This document shows, one piece after another, positions 35,531-44,352 of a stretch of DNA of 52,933 nt. Both the position numbers and the translations under genes were made by a program. Positions within the stretch are counted from its first letter, which is position 1, and every line of letters begins with the position of its first letter. The DNA comes from Bradyrhizobium murdochi (GTDB lineage Bacteria; Pseudomonadota; Alphaproteobacteria; Rhizobiales; Xanthobacteraceae). A model generated the notes under the pieces. That model did no database searches. It saw only the letters and a program-made list of their open reading frames with translations, and was not told where the DNA came from. The stretch is taken from positions 1 through 52,933 of the forward strand of contig NZ_AXAU01000031.1 of the NCBI RefSeq assembly GCF_000472965.1, in the 5' to 3' direction.

Positions 35531-36640
35531 ATGGTCATGGATAGCGATACACCAACGCCTGCAAAATCGACCACGCTCGGTTCGGTGGCCTATTTCGACG
35601 GAACGTCGAGCCGGCGGCGCATGGTGACGCTCCGCCTTGCCGACCGGCTCGAAATCGACGAGGGCGAACAAACGCTGGCAGCGTGGGCCTACGCCGACAT
35701 CCGCCGCGCCGACAGCCCGACCGGTATGCTGCGCCTGAGCTGCCTGACCGCGCCTCCACTGGCGCGTCTTGAACTTCGCGACAAGGAGCTTGCCAACGAG
35801 CTGGTGTCGCGCTGCACTGACATCGATGACCACATGATCGGCCGCCGTGGCGTTGCCGCTATCGTCGGCTGGTCGCTCGCGGCCGCGGTGTCGATCGTTG
35901 CGGTGGTGCTGTTCGGACTTCCGCTCGCGGCCGATCGCCTCACGCCGCTGGTGCCCGAAGCGTTCGAACGGCGGCTCGGCGATGTCGCAGACAGCCAGGT
36001 CAAGACGATGTTCGATGCCAAGGTGTGCGACAATGCCGCCGGGCAAAAGGCCTTCACCAAACTCATGACAGCACTTCGGGAATCCGCGGGCCTTGACACG
36101 TCAGTGCAGTCGGGCGTGTTGTCGAGCTCGGTGCCGAATGCCTTCGCGCTGCCGGGCGGCAAGGTCTATCTGTTCAACGGATTATTGGCGAAGGCTGAGA
36201 ACGCCGATGAGATTGCGGGCGTGCTGGCCCACGAGCTCGGCCATCTCAAGCATCGCGACAGCATGCGCGCAATGATTCACAACGGCGGCACGTCGTTCCT
36301 GATCGGATTGTTGTTCGGCGACATCACGGGATCCAGCGCGCTGATCTTCGGCTCGCGCACGCTGGTGACGTCGTCGCATTCACGCGAAGCCGAGAACGAC
36401 GCCGACAGTTTTGCGATCGACGTCATGCACCGGCTCGGCCGGCCGGCGAAGCCGACCGGGGAATTGCTGCTTCGGGTCACTGGAAAAGAGGGCAAGGGCC
36501 TCTCCATCATCTCCACCCATCCCTTGAGCGAGGACCGGCTGGCACGGATGAGCCGGCAAGACCCGCCAGCCGGCGGGCCGCCGCTGTTGACATCAGAGGA
36601 ATGGCGATCGCTGAAATCGATCTGCGACGGCAAGATCTGA
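35531..36640 (+). CDS. M48 family zinc metallopeptidase
   Basis: A 369-residue membrane-anchored protease. A cytoplasmic domain of about 110 residues precedes one clear transmembrane helix (roughly 116-138), then the M48 catalytic domain. The zinc motif is HELGH in VLAHELGHLKHRD, and the third ligand is the glutamate of SREAENDADSFA. The catalytic part would face the periplasm, as in BepA/LoiP-type quality-control proteases. A second ATG at 35537 is equally possible as start. It forms a pair with the DUF898 gene. It ends ten bases before the convergent LysR gene. Confidence 0.9.
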   Translation: MVMDSDTPTPAKSTTLGSVAYFDGTSSRRRMVTLRLADRLEIDEGEQTLAAWAYADIRRADSPTGMLRLSCLTAPPLARLELRDKELANELVSRCTDIDDHMIGRRGVAAIVGWSLAAAVSIVAVVLFGLPLAADRLTPLVPEAFERRLGDVADSQVKTMFDAKVCDNAAGQKAFTKLMTALRESAGLDTSVQSGVLSSSVPNAFALPGGKVYLFNGLLAKAENADEIAGVLAHELGHLKHRDSMRAMIHNGGTSFLIGLLFGDITGSSALIFGSRTLVTSSHSREAENDADSFAIDVMHRLGRPAKPTGELLLRVTGKEGKGLSIISTHPLSEDRLARMSRQDPPAGGPPLLTSEEWRSLKSICDGKI

Positions 36641-36650
36641 CCGGACTGTC

Positions 36651-37649
36651 TTATCTACGGGCGCTCTTCCGTGATCTCGCCGCTTCGATCGGCGCAGGCG
36701 CCGCACCGGCCGGCTTCAAATCCCACACCGCCTGCATGGCCGAGAAGGCCTGTGCAATCATCGGCTCGTGGCGCCGCAACGTCAGGCAGGCGAAACCGAG
36801 ATCGCAGGTCAGCGCCACCTTGTCGGCAGTCACGAAATTCCGTTTGCTCGTGACGCGGTCGAGCACGCTGTCGCGGGCGAGGCCGAGGCCATTGCCTCCT
36901 TCGACAAGATCGATCATCGCTTCTTCCTGATCGGCGAAGGCGATGCGCTTCGGCGATAAGCCGATCGACCGGAACACGTCGTCGAGCAGCCTCCGACGCG
37001 CCGAGTCATGCGGCGTTCCGATCCAGGGTAGGTCGGCGAGATCGGCCCAGCCCTTGCCGAGTACCTTGCCGCTCCATTCGCGTGGGGCGATCACGCGGTA
37101 GTCGAAGCGCGTCAGCGCCATGAACTGGAACTTGCCATCATCGATGGTGCGTTCGGACAGCATCCCTGACGTAAGAAATTCGGCTGGCGTGGCATCGATA
37201 TAGTATCCCACGTCGAGCTCGCCTCTGCCGATCTGCGCCAGTACATCCTCGGCCATGCCGTAGCGCAGGAAGACTTCGGTCTTCTTCGACGAGGTGGCGA
37301 GGCTTCGCACGAACGGACCGAGCCGGATCGACTCGGGGTCGAGGATTGTGCCGACGCGCAACGTGCCCCGCAGCGATTCGCGCAAGGAATCCGCTGCTGT
37401 CCTGAAATCCGCCGACGCCGAGACCGTCCTATGGGCCAGCGGCAGCAGGGCCGCTCCGGCCTCCGTCAGGGTAAAGCCGCCCGGCGTCCGGTTGAAAAGC
37501 TGCAGGCCGGTGCTCTCCTCCAGGCCCTTCAATTGCAGGCTGACGGCAGGCTGGGTCAGGTGCAGCAAGGTGGCCGCGCGCGAAACCGTGCCTTCGCGGG
37601 CCACGGTGATGAAGCAGCGCAAAGCCTGGATCCGCGGCAGGTCGTTCAT
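36651..37649 (-). CDS. LysR-family transcriptional regulator
   Basis: A 332-residue LysR regulator with the N-terminal helix-turn-helix at about residues 5-62 (FITVAREGTVSRAATLL, LTQPAVSLQLKGLEE) and a full effector domain from about 92. A 20-residue Ala/Pro/Arg tail extends past the usual end. No catabolic operon is divergent from it; upstream (37650-37799) is a 150-base gap before the tail of a minus-strand gene, so its target is not evident from position. It converges on the M48 gene. Confidence 0.88.
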   Translation of the reverse strand: MNDLPRIQALRCFITVAREGTVSRAATLLHLTQPAVSLQLKGLEESTGLQLFNRTPGGFTLTEAGAALLPLAHRTVSASADFRTAADSLRESLRGTLRVGTILDPESIRLGPFVRSLATSSKKTEVFLRYGMAEDVLAQIGRGELDVGYYIDATPAEFLTSGMLSERTIDDGKFQFMALTRFDYRVIAPREWSGKVLGKGWADLADLPWIGTPHDSARRRLLDDVFRSIGLSPKRIAFADQEEAMIDLVEGGNGLGLARDSVLDRVTSKRNFVTADKVALTCDLGFACLTLRRHEPMIAQAFSAMQAVWDLKPAGAAPAPIEAARSRKSARR

Positions 37650-37799
37650 TTGAGAGACTTATAGCAAGCACCCATGACCCCATTAGACAGGATTTGCTCT
37701 TGGAAGTCACAACCTTTCATCGATAAAACTTGGCGTTGTCATTGGAAAAAGGTGGATAGCCCCGATTTGGGGGGCAAGACGGGATCGCCCCGCGGCCGG

Positions 37800-38612
37800 T
37801 TACTGCGGCAGGTTATTGACCTTTCGCACCCAGGCGCGCACGTCGGCCAGCACGTCCGGCAGTAGCGCCTTGACCTCTTGAACGGTCATGCCGGGCTTGA
37901 TCCGGGGATCGTAGAGAAGGTTGAGGAGGTATTGGTCGTAAATATCGAAATAGCCTCTGGACACATTGTCGTTGAACATGGTCCAGGGCACGGTCGAGGT
38001 ATCGTTGATCGGCCCGAGCGACTGCAGCAATTCCTCATAGGCGCAGTCGAAGAAGACGAAGTCGCCATTGTCGACGGTGAGGATCACGTCGGAATGCTCG
38101 ATTTCGAATTTCTCGTTCTTGCGAAAGCCGGACAGGCATTGCGGGTCGAGCGAAGAGCGAATCTGGCGCGCCCGCTCGCTGCCGTAGAAGGTCGCAATCG
38201 TGCGCTGGAGATCGCGGTCGCGCACCAGCTTGACCTGCACATTAGCGTCTTCGCTGGTTTCGACCATGGCGATGTCGAGGTGCTGAACATGCGCGGCGAT
38301 GTCGGCCACGATCTTCGCAAGCTGCGCCTTGCGGTCGGCGCGCGTGCCGTCGGCGAACACCCGCACCGGCCTGTCATATTTGCGGATGCGGTCGACGCGG
38401 CCGGCGAGATGATATTCGGCGCCGAAGGCAATCTTCAGAAAGCCCTCGACGATCTCGCTGTCGGTGAAGATCTTTTTCTCGGTGCGCTGACGCTGCGCGA
38501 TGGCGGCAATATCGGCGAAGGCGGTGTACGGCGTGAAGGCTTCGCCAAGTGCCGCGGCGCACAGAGCAGCCGCTAGCATCCGTACATACAGGAATCGGCG
38601 GGGCGTGCGCAT
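37800..38612 (-). CDS. DUF2927 domain secreted protein
   Basis: A 270-residue protein with an N-terminal signal peptide (about 1-33, ending TAFA before D). The mature part has the DUF2927 layout: FTDSEIVEGFLKIAFGAEYHLAG, then VDRIRKYDRPVRVF, and later CAYEELLQSLGPINDTSTVPWTMFNDN, with paired cysteines before and within this region. The family is probably a catalytically inactive or unusual zincin-like periplasmic protein, present in many Rhizobiales. Function is not known. It looks monocistronic. Confidence 0.85.
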   Translation of the reverse strand: MRTPRRFLYVRMLAAALCAAALGEAFTPYTAFADIAAIAQRQRTEKKIFTDSEIVEGFLKIAFGAEYHLAGRVDRIRKYDRPVRVFADGTRADRKAQLAKIVADIAAHVQHLDIAMVETSEDANVQVKLVRDRDLQRTIATFYGSERARQIRSSLDPQCLSGFRKNEKFEIEHSDVILTVDNGDFVFFDCAYEELLQSLGPINDTSTVPWTMFNDNVSRGYFDIYDQYLLNLLYDPRIKPGMTVQEVKALLPDVLADVRAWVRKVNNLPQ

Positions 38613-38729
38613 TCAAACGACGCTGCAGCAATCGGCGCGTACGCGCAAGGCTTGTTCAAGCGATCGCTGGCCGCGCCGGTGCAAGTTCCATCACTCCAGT
38701 GCTTGTAGGAGGTGTTCTCCGAAAGGCGC

Positions 38730-39350
38730 TTATCTTCCGGCAACCTTTGCTCTGATCGAGGCTACGTCAACGCCTCCGCCAGCCATCTTGGCCTCGGCTT
38801 GCGCCTTTACTGCATTGCAAAGCGCCATCAGGAAAGCATCGTGCGAGCATCGAACATCCATCTTTGTGTAGACCAGATCATACTCGATCGGCTCCCACGT
38901 TCCGAAGTCCGCGAGATTGTGCTGAATTTGCACCTCAAGGTTATCCAGCGCGGTGGCAAACTTGGCCTCAGCCGTCGCATGCGCTTCAAACTCGTGCCAC
39001 AGCTCGAAGATTTCCTGTCCAGCATCGCCGGCAACACGGGTTCGGATTTCCTCAATTGCCGCACGTTCGCGTTCTGCCTTAAGCTTTTTTCGTTCGCCAA
39101 CTTCGAAATAGGGGATATCCCCGGCCAACGCCTCCACCAGGTCGTGCACCAGGATAATCTTGAGCACGCGTCCAATATCGACGGGATGCTCAAGATGACG
39201 GTATGCAAGCAGCGCGATCAGCGCCATCTGCCAGGTGTGCTCGGCGACACTCTCGCGTCGTCCATCCGATAGCCAGCTATGTCGCAGCTCGCGCTTGAGG
39301 CGCTCGGACAGCCCAAGGAATTCCAGGATTCGGCTTGCTTCGTTTTCCAT
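38730..39350 (-). CDS. HD-domain phosphohydrolase (YfbR 5'-nucleotidase-like)
   Basis: A 206-residue HD-domain enzyme. The metal ligands are H38 in SVAEHTWQMA, and H69-D70 in ILVHDLVEALAGDIPYFE. The layout matches the YfbR/HDDC2 group, which removes phosphate from 5'-deoxynucleoside monophosphates in nucleotide salvage. The cytoplasmic protein has no extra domain. The start is followed directly by the expected N-terminal helix. It lies between the L,D-transpeptidase and DUF2927 genes on the same strand, with gaps of 50-120 bases, so cotranscription with the transpeptidase is possible. GC content is lower than in neighbours, a hint of horizontal origin. Confidence 0.88.
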   Translation of the reverse strand: MENEASRILEFLGLSERLKRELRHSWLSDGRRESVAEHTWQMALIALLAYRHLEHPVDIGRVLKIILVHDLVEALAGDIPYFEVGERKKLKAERERAAIEEIRTRVAGDAGQEIFELWHEFEAHATAEAKFATALDNLEVQIQHNLADFGTWEPIEYDLVYTKMDVRCSHDAFLMALCNAVKAQAEAKMAGGGVDVASIRAKVAGR

Positions 39351-39402
39351 CCACTCACCTTTTCAAGACGAGCCGGTACGGCAGCCGAGACGTGGACGCT
39401 GC

Positions 39403-39999
39403 CTAGTTCCTCACGATAACCGGCGTGCCGATGCGGACGCGGCTATAGAGATCGGTCACGTCCTCATTGGTCATGCGGAAGCAGCCGGATGAGACCGCCT
39501 GTCCGATCGTCTCGGGCTCGTTGGAGCCGTGGATGCGGTACAGCGTCGATCCCAGATACATCGCCCGCGCGCCGAGCGGGTTGTCGATGCCGCCGGCCAT
39601 GTGGCGCGGCAGATCCGGCCGGCGCCGGAGCATCTGAGCCGGCGGTGTCCAGCTCGGCCATTCCTTCTTCGCGCTGATGCGGTGGGTTCCGCTCCAGCGG
39701 AAGCCGTCCCGGCCTACGCCAATGCCGTAGCGGATCGCCTGGCCGTTGCCGAGCACGAGATAGAGCCGGCGTTCGGCGGTGTTGATGTAGATCGTGCCGG
39801 GCGCGTAACCGCCGGGAAAGTACACGGTCGTGCGCGGGATCGGGCTCGCTCCACTAGGCATGCCGGGCCGGAAGAAGCCGGGGCCGCCGCCCATGATGTC
39901 GCGCGAGTCTTCAAAGAAAAAGAGATTTTGGGCCTGCGCGTGACCGGTCCCCACCAGCATCGTGATTGCTGCAAACAGCAAAGCAAAAGCCCGGATCAT
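39403..39999 (-). CDS. L,D-transpeptidase (YkuD family)
   Basis: A 198-residue protein from the ATG at 39999, which begins a signal peptide (about 1-23, AQA). The YkuD catalytic motif is present: H157 in YRIHGSN and C173 in VSSGCFRM, with the arginine after it. The enzyme forms 3-3 crosslinks in peptidoglycan or attaches proteins to it in the periplasm. Rhizobiales carry many copies. No peptidoglycan-binding (LysM or PG_binding) domain is present. The in-frame extension to 40065 is not needed. Confidence 0.9.
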   Translation of the reverse strand: MIRAFALLFAAITMLVGTGHAQAQNLFFFEDSRDIMGGGPGFFRPGMPSGASPIPRTTVYFPGGYAPGTIYINTAERRLYLVLGNGQAIRYGIGVGRDGFRWSGTHRISAKKEWPSWTPPAQMLRRRPDLPRHMAGGIDNPLGARAMYLGSTLYRIHGSNEPETIGQAVSSGCFRMTNEDVTDLYSRVRIGTPVIVRN

Positions 40000-40227
40000 T
40001 TTTCTCCCTCGCGAAAAATCTGAATATGCAGGTTGAGACAGGCCATAATTGCGGCGGTCGTGCAAGCAACGAGCCTGTGACCACAGCCATTTTCAAACAC
40101 CGCGGTTAAAAAAGGCAACACGCCGGAATCGATGGCTGCATTGTTTCGCTAAACCTTTGACGAAACGTGCGAACAATGTTTGATCGTCGGCGGTTGTTAA
40201 GAACAAAGCGCGAAGGGGAATGAGACC

Positions 40228-41775
40228 ATGAACGGTGCGGAAAGTCTGGTGCGGACATTGGTCGCGGGCGGGGTGGACGTCTGCTTCACCAATCCCGGCA
40301 CCTCGGAGATGCATTTCGTCGCCGCACTGGACCGGGTCGAAGGGATGCGCTGCGTGCTCGGCCTGTTCGAGGGCGTGGTGACGGGGGCTGCCGACGGCTA
40401 TTACCGCATGAAGGGCACGCCGGCCTCGACGCTGTTGCATCTCGGGCCCGGCCTCGCCAACGGTCTTGCCAATTTGCACAACGCCAAGAAGGCCAATTCC
40501 GGCATCGTCAACATCGTCGGCCAGCACGCGACGTACCATATCGGCTACAACGCCCCGCTGACGTCAGACATCGAAGGGCTGGCGCGGCCGATGTCGTCCT
40601 GGGTGCGGACCTCGCCGGATGCCAAATCCGTTGCCGCCGATGGCGCGGCCGCGATCGCCGCCGCCAAGAGTTCGCCGCCGCAGATTGCCACGCTGATCCT
40701 GCCCGCCGATACCGCCTGGAACGAGGCCGACGGCATCGCGCTGGCGCCGGCGGAAAGCCAGCGCGCCAATTATTCCGCGCAGGCCGTCGACAATGCCGCC
40801 AAGGTTTTGCGCAACGGCGGCGCGTCGACGCTGCTCTTGATGACCGGCAGCGCGCTGACCGAGCAGGGGCTGGCGCTGGCTGCCCAGATCGCGGGCAAGA
40901 CCGGCTGCAAGGTGATGGGCCAGACCTACAATCCACGCATGGCGCGCGGCAGGGGCCGGTTCGCGATCGACCGCATCCCTTACGTGATCGAGCAGGCGCT
41001 GCCGATCCTGAAGGATTTTAAGAATATCGTATTGGTCGAGGCCAACGACCCCGTAGCGTTCTTCGCCTATCCGAACAAGCCGAGCATGCTGAAGCCGCAA
41101 GGGTGCGAAGTGCACCGCATGACCACGGGCGCGGAAAATTCCGTTGCCGCGCTGGAAGCGCTGGCTGGCGCGCTGCACGCGCACCCGCAGGACCGGCAGC
41201 CGCAAAAGATGGTCGAAATCGCCAAACCGACCGGTGCACTGACGCACGCCTCGATTGCGCAGGCGATTGCGATGGCGATCCCCGAAAACGCCATCGTGGT
41301 CGATGAATCCATCACCACCGGCCGCGGCTTCTTTCCGCCGACGGCCGCTGCCGCCCCGCACGACTGGCTGCAGAACATGGGCGGCTCGATCGGCTTCTCG
41401 ACCCCGGTCGCGACCGGCGCCGCGGTGGCATGCCCGGACCGCAAGGTGATCTGCATGGTCGGCGACGGCAGCGCGATGTACACGCTGCAATCGCTGTGGA
41501 CGCAGGCGCGCGAAGGCCTCAACGTCGTCACGATCGTATTCGCCAATAAGATCTACCAGATTCTGCGCGGTGAATTCGACGGCGTCGGCGCCGGCGAGCC
41601 GGGGCAGCGCGCGCAGGATATGCTCAAGATCGATCGTCCCGACCTCGACTTCGTGGCGCTTGCCAAGGGCATGGGCGTGCCGGGCCGCGCGGTCGCCAAT
41701 GCCGACGACTTCAACAAGGCCTTGGCGGAAGCCATCGCCGAACCGGGGCCGCGGCTGATCGAAGTGCAGATGTAG
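40228..41775 (+). CDS. ThDP-dependent enzyme annotated as acetolactate synthase large subunit-like
   Basis: A 515-residue thiamine-diphosphate enzyme with the same three domains as the gene at 8096, but a different active site. The glutamate E48 (GLFEGVV) and H71 (LLHLGPG) are kept. The position of the BFDC serine is threonine (NPGTSE, T25), and the second histidine (PVFTFH in the other protein) is missing, replaced by DPVAFFAYP. The ThDP motif GDGSAMYTLQ is intact, but the usual terminal NN reads ANK. It is therefore neither a classical BFDC nor clearly a true acetolactate synthase. It starts a plus-strand unit with the next two genes. Confidence 0.82.
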   Translation: MNGAESLVRTLVAGGVDVCFTNPGTSEMHFVAALDRVEGMRCVLGLFEGVVTGAADGYYRMKGTPASTLLHLGPGLANGLANLHNAKKANSGIVNIVGQHATYHIGYNAPLTSDIEGLARPMSSWVRTSPDAKSVAADGAAAIAAAKSSPPQIATLILPADTAWNEADGIALAPAESQRANYSAQAVDNAAKVLRNGGASTLLLMTGSALTEQGLALAAQIAGKTGCKVMGQTYNPRMARGRGRFAIDRIPYVIEQALPILKDFKNIVLVEANDPVAFFAYPNKPSMLKPQGCEVHRMTTGAENSVAALEALAGALHAHPQDRQPQKMVEIAKPTGALTHASIAQAIAMAIPENAIVVDESITTGRGFFPPTAAAAPHDWLQNMGGSIGFSTPVATGAAVACPDRKVICMVGDGSAMYTLQSLWTQAREGLNVVTIVFANKIYQILRGEFDGVGAGEPGQRAQDMLKIDRPDLDFVALAKGMGVPGRAVANADDFNKALAEAIAEPGPRLIEVQM

Positions 41776-41810
41776 GGCGACTGTCACCGCTCGCCTTCCT
41801 GGGAGGCGTT

Positions 41811-42326
41811 ATGCAGACCGAGCTGAACAAGGTCGTGGCCGCACTGCACGAGTTCTATGCACGCGAAACTTTCCTGCTCGAGCGGGATGTCGGCGAGCGC
41901 GCGCTGACGCACCGGCTGGCGGTGCAGTTCGAAAAGCACTTCCCGGGCTGGGAGGTCGATTGCGAATACGACCGGCTCGGCGACCGTACGCTGCGGCTGC
42001 CGCACGGATCCACCGTCTCGACCGACGATCACCTCGCCAAATCCATCTATCCCGACATCGTGGTGCACCAGCGCGCCATTCCCAACAACCTGCTCGCGGT
42101 CGAGGTGCGCAAATCGACCAATCACCAACCGCTCGAACATGATCAGCACAAGCTGCGCGCGCTGACCGATCCGCATTTGTGGTTCGCCTACTGGGTCGGC
42201 GTGCTGCTGACGCTGGGCAAGACCCACGTCGCGATGTCAGAGGTCTATACCAGCGGCGTTCTCGACCGGGCCCTGTCCGGCTGGTTCGCGCAGCAACTGA
42301 AGGATGCAGGGCTAAGCGCAGGCTGA
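41811..42326 (+). CDS. Hypothetical protein with PD-(D/E)XK nuclease-like core
   Basis: A 171-residue soluble protein. The central segment YPDIVVHQRAIPNNLLAVEVRKS (split here as D82 on one strand and E98-x-R100-K101 on the next) follows the strand order of the PD-(D/E)XK phosphodiesterase fold, with an upstream helix containing E28 or H34. The lysine is displaced by one position, E-V-R-K rather than E-x-K. The remaining helices and a Trp-rich C-terminus (FAYWVGVLLTLG, SGWFAQQL) are unremarkable. It lies 35 bases after the ThDP gene and 21 before the M20 peptidase. A nuclease role is an inference from the motif alone. Confidence 0.65.
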   Translation: MQTELNKVVAALHEFYARETFLLERDVGERALTHRLAVQFEKHFPGWEVDCEYDRLGDRTLRLPHGSTVSTDDHLAKSIYPDIVVHQRAIPNNLLAVEVRKSTNHQPLEHDQHKLRALTDPHLWFAYWVGVLLTLGKTHVAMSEVYTSGVLDRALSGWFAQQLKDAGLSAG

Positions 42327-42347
42327 AGCCCGCGAAGGGAGATTTTT

Positions 42348-43667
42348 ATGACGCTCAGTCGATCGATCCTGGCCATCGCATTTGTCGCCGTCGCACAGCA
42401 CGCTCTGGTGCAGCAGGCCGCCGCGCAAGCTTCCGCGCCCGATCTGGAAGCCATTCTGGCCCATCCCAAAATCGCCAAGTCGCTCGACGACATCAAGGCT
42501 GACGACGAGCGGGCCTTCACCGAGCAGAAGCGCATCACCGAAATCCCGGCGCCGCCGTTCAAGGAAAAAGTCCGTGCCGAATATTTTCAGAAGCGGATGC
42601 AGGAGCTCGGCTTCAAGAATGCGTCGATCGACGCCGAAGGCAATGTGATCGCGCTACGCAAGGGCAGTGGCGGTGGCCGGCCCAAGCTCGTGGTTTCCGC
42701 GCATCTCGACACGGTGTTCCCCGAAGGCACCGACGTCACGGTAAAGGAAAAAGACGGCGCGATCGTAGCGCCAGGCATCGGTGACGATTCACGCGGCCTT
42801 GCGACACTGCTGTCGCTGATCAAGGTGATGAACGAAAACGGGATCGCGACCGTCGGCGACATCCTGTTCGTCGGCACCGTCGGCGAGGAAGAGCTCGGCA
42901 ATTTGCGCGGCGTGAAGGCGCTGTTCCGCGATCACACCGATATCGACGGCTTCATCTCGATCGACGGGCTTGGCATCACCCGCGTCGTCAACCAGGCGAC
43001 CGGCAGCCATCGCTATCAGTTCACCTTCAAGGGCCCGGGCGGGCACTCGTTCCAGGAATTCGGACTGCCAAGCGCGACGCATGCGATGGGCCGGGCGATC
43101 GCGAAAATTTCCGAGCTGCAGCCGCCATCCGATCCGAAGACCACGTTTACCGTCGGCACCGTCACCGGCGGCACCTCGGTCAACGCCATCGCCGCGGAAG
43201 CGAAGATGGCCGTCGACATGCGCTCGAACGCGACCGAAGAGCTCTTGAAGCTCGAAGCCCGGCTGCTCGAACTCGTGAAGGAAGCGGTGGCGGATGAGAA
43301 CGCGCGCTGGAAATCCGACAAGATTGCGGTCGAGGCAAAACTGATCGGCGACCGGCCGGCGGGCATTGTCGCGATGGATTCGCCGATCGTGCAGGCGACC
43401 CAGCGCGCGGTCTCTGCCGTTACCAAGGGGCCGCAGCCGACCTTTGCGGGTTCTTCCACCGATTCCAACATCGCGATGTCGCTCGGCATCCCGGCCGTCA
43501 CCATTGGCGGCGGTGGCGAGGGCGGCAACTGGCACTCGCGCAACGAATGGTACAAGCCAACCAACGCCTGGTACGGCCCGCAGAACGCCCTGTTAACCGT
43601 ACTGATGCTGACCGGGCTGGATGGCGTGACCAAACCGGCGCTTGCGGTGCGAAACGCCGCGAAATAG
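42348..43667 (+). CDS. Secreted M20/M28-type zinc peptidase
   Basis: A 439-residue M20 metallopeptidase with a signal peptide of about 26 residues (AAAQA). Metal and catalytic residues are H119 and D121 in VVSAHLDTVFPEG, the GDDSRG turn, and the EE pair in GTVGEEELGN. The dimerisation domain begins near GSHRYQFTFKGPGGHSF. The C-terminal histidine is in GGGGEGGNWHSRNE. It should be a periplasmic aminopeptidase, carboxypeptidase or amidohydrolase. It follows the hypothetical gene by 21 bases and may be cotranscribed with it. Confidence 0.9.
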   Translation: MTLSRSILAIAFVAVAQHALVQQAAAQASAPDLEAILAHPKIAKSLDDIKADDERAFTEQKRITEIPAPPFKEKVRAEYFQKRMQELGFKNASIDAEGNVIALRKGSGGGRPKLVVSAHLDTVFPEGTDVTVKEKDGAIVAPGIGDDSRGLATLLSLIKVMNENGIATVGDILFVGTVGEEELGNLRGVKALFRDHTDIDGFISIDGLGITRVVNQATGSHRYQFTFKGPGGHSFQEFGLPSATHAMGRAIAKISELQPPSDPKTTFTVGTVTGGTSVNAIAAEAKMAVDMRSNATEELLKLEARLLELVKEAVADENARWKSDKIAVEAKLIGDRPAGIVAMDSPIVQATQRAVSAVTKGPQPTFAGSSTDSNIAMSLGIPAVTIGGGGEGGNWHSRNEWYKPTNAWYGPQNALLTVLMLTGLDGVTKPALAVRNAAK

Positions 43668-43788
43668 GGGCAGACTGTCCCCAGTGCCGTTAACCATGCC
43701 CCCGATTGGACAAATTGTCGGCCAATTGCGGCCAAAGCGGTAACGGAACATCGTTCCCCAGTAGTTCTACGTGCGTGGGGGATGTGGC

Positions 43789-43968
43789 ATGGCGTACAGG
43801 ATCGTGGCGGAACGCAAGGACGAGACCGTCAGGATGGACCGAAGCAGCATGCTGGTGGCGGTCGCCAAAGCGCGGGTCTGGGCCAGCGAGGGATGGAAGG
43901 TCACCATCATCGTCGGCGACGAAAACGAGGTCGCACCGGCCGACGCGCGCCGGCTTTCCTTCGTCTGA
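43789..43968 (+). CDS. Small hypothetical protein
   Basis: A 59-residue protein from the ATG at 43789; GGGGGATG-type sequence stands upstream. It reads as an alpha/beta polypeptide (MAYRIVAERKDETVRMD, then a helix and a VTIIVGDENEV strand), with no signal peptide or cysteine. Similar short proteins occur widely in Bradyrhizobium from memory. Coding bias is strong. Function unknown. Confidence 0.65.
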   Translation: MAYRIVAERKDETVRMDRSSMLVAVAKARVWASEGWKVTIIVGDENEVAPADARRLSFV

Positions 43969-44068
43969 TCGAAGATTCGTGTGCCGTCTCATGACGGCCT
44001 CCAAATAGAGTGGAACCGGGAACCCGGGCCGACGTTACACCTGCGGGCAGGCTTTTTGGAGCAATGCC

Positions 44069-44209
44069 ATGCGGTGGCGGTCTGCAACCACAGACGCCGA
44101 CGAAATGCGCGGCACCAGCGACGACGACATCTCCTATGCAACCGGATGGACCATCAGCGGGCTAGCGACGCTCGGCACCATCGTGGCGATCTGGGTGCTC
44201 GGGATCTGA
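44069..44209 (+). CDS. Small membrane protein of 46 residues
   Basis: The ATG at 44069 has GGAG seven bases upstream (44058-44061) and runs for 46 codons to TGA at 44207-44209. The first 24 residues are polar (MRWRSATTDADEMRG, then DDDISYATG) and the rest is one transmembrane helix with glycines (WTISGLATLGTIVAIWVLGI). It is too short for most gene callers but has a good start, a good helix and GC-rich codons. Function unknown; possibly a regulator or stabiliser of a membrane complex. It is one of four tiny genes in this stretch. Confidence 0.6.
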   Translation: MRWRSATTDADEMRGTSDDDISYATGWTISGLATLGTIVAIWVLGI

Positions 44210-44352
44210 TGTAACTCCATCACTGCGCGACCCGCGTGCCGCCGGTCATGGGCGGTGCCGTCTTGCGTCCGAGGTGCTGTCTTGCGTCCGATCCAACGGG
44301 CCAAGCGCCACCAGCAGGCACCGCACCTGCAAACTATTTCAGGGGATCGAAC

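Noticed and set aside
34298..36046. 582-codon open frame on the minus strand
   Set aside because: It is the complement of the DUF898 and M48 genes. No family signature, biased composition, no ribosome binding site.
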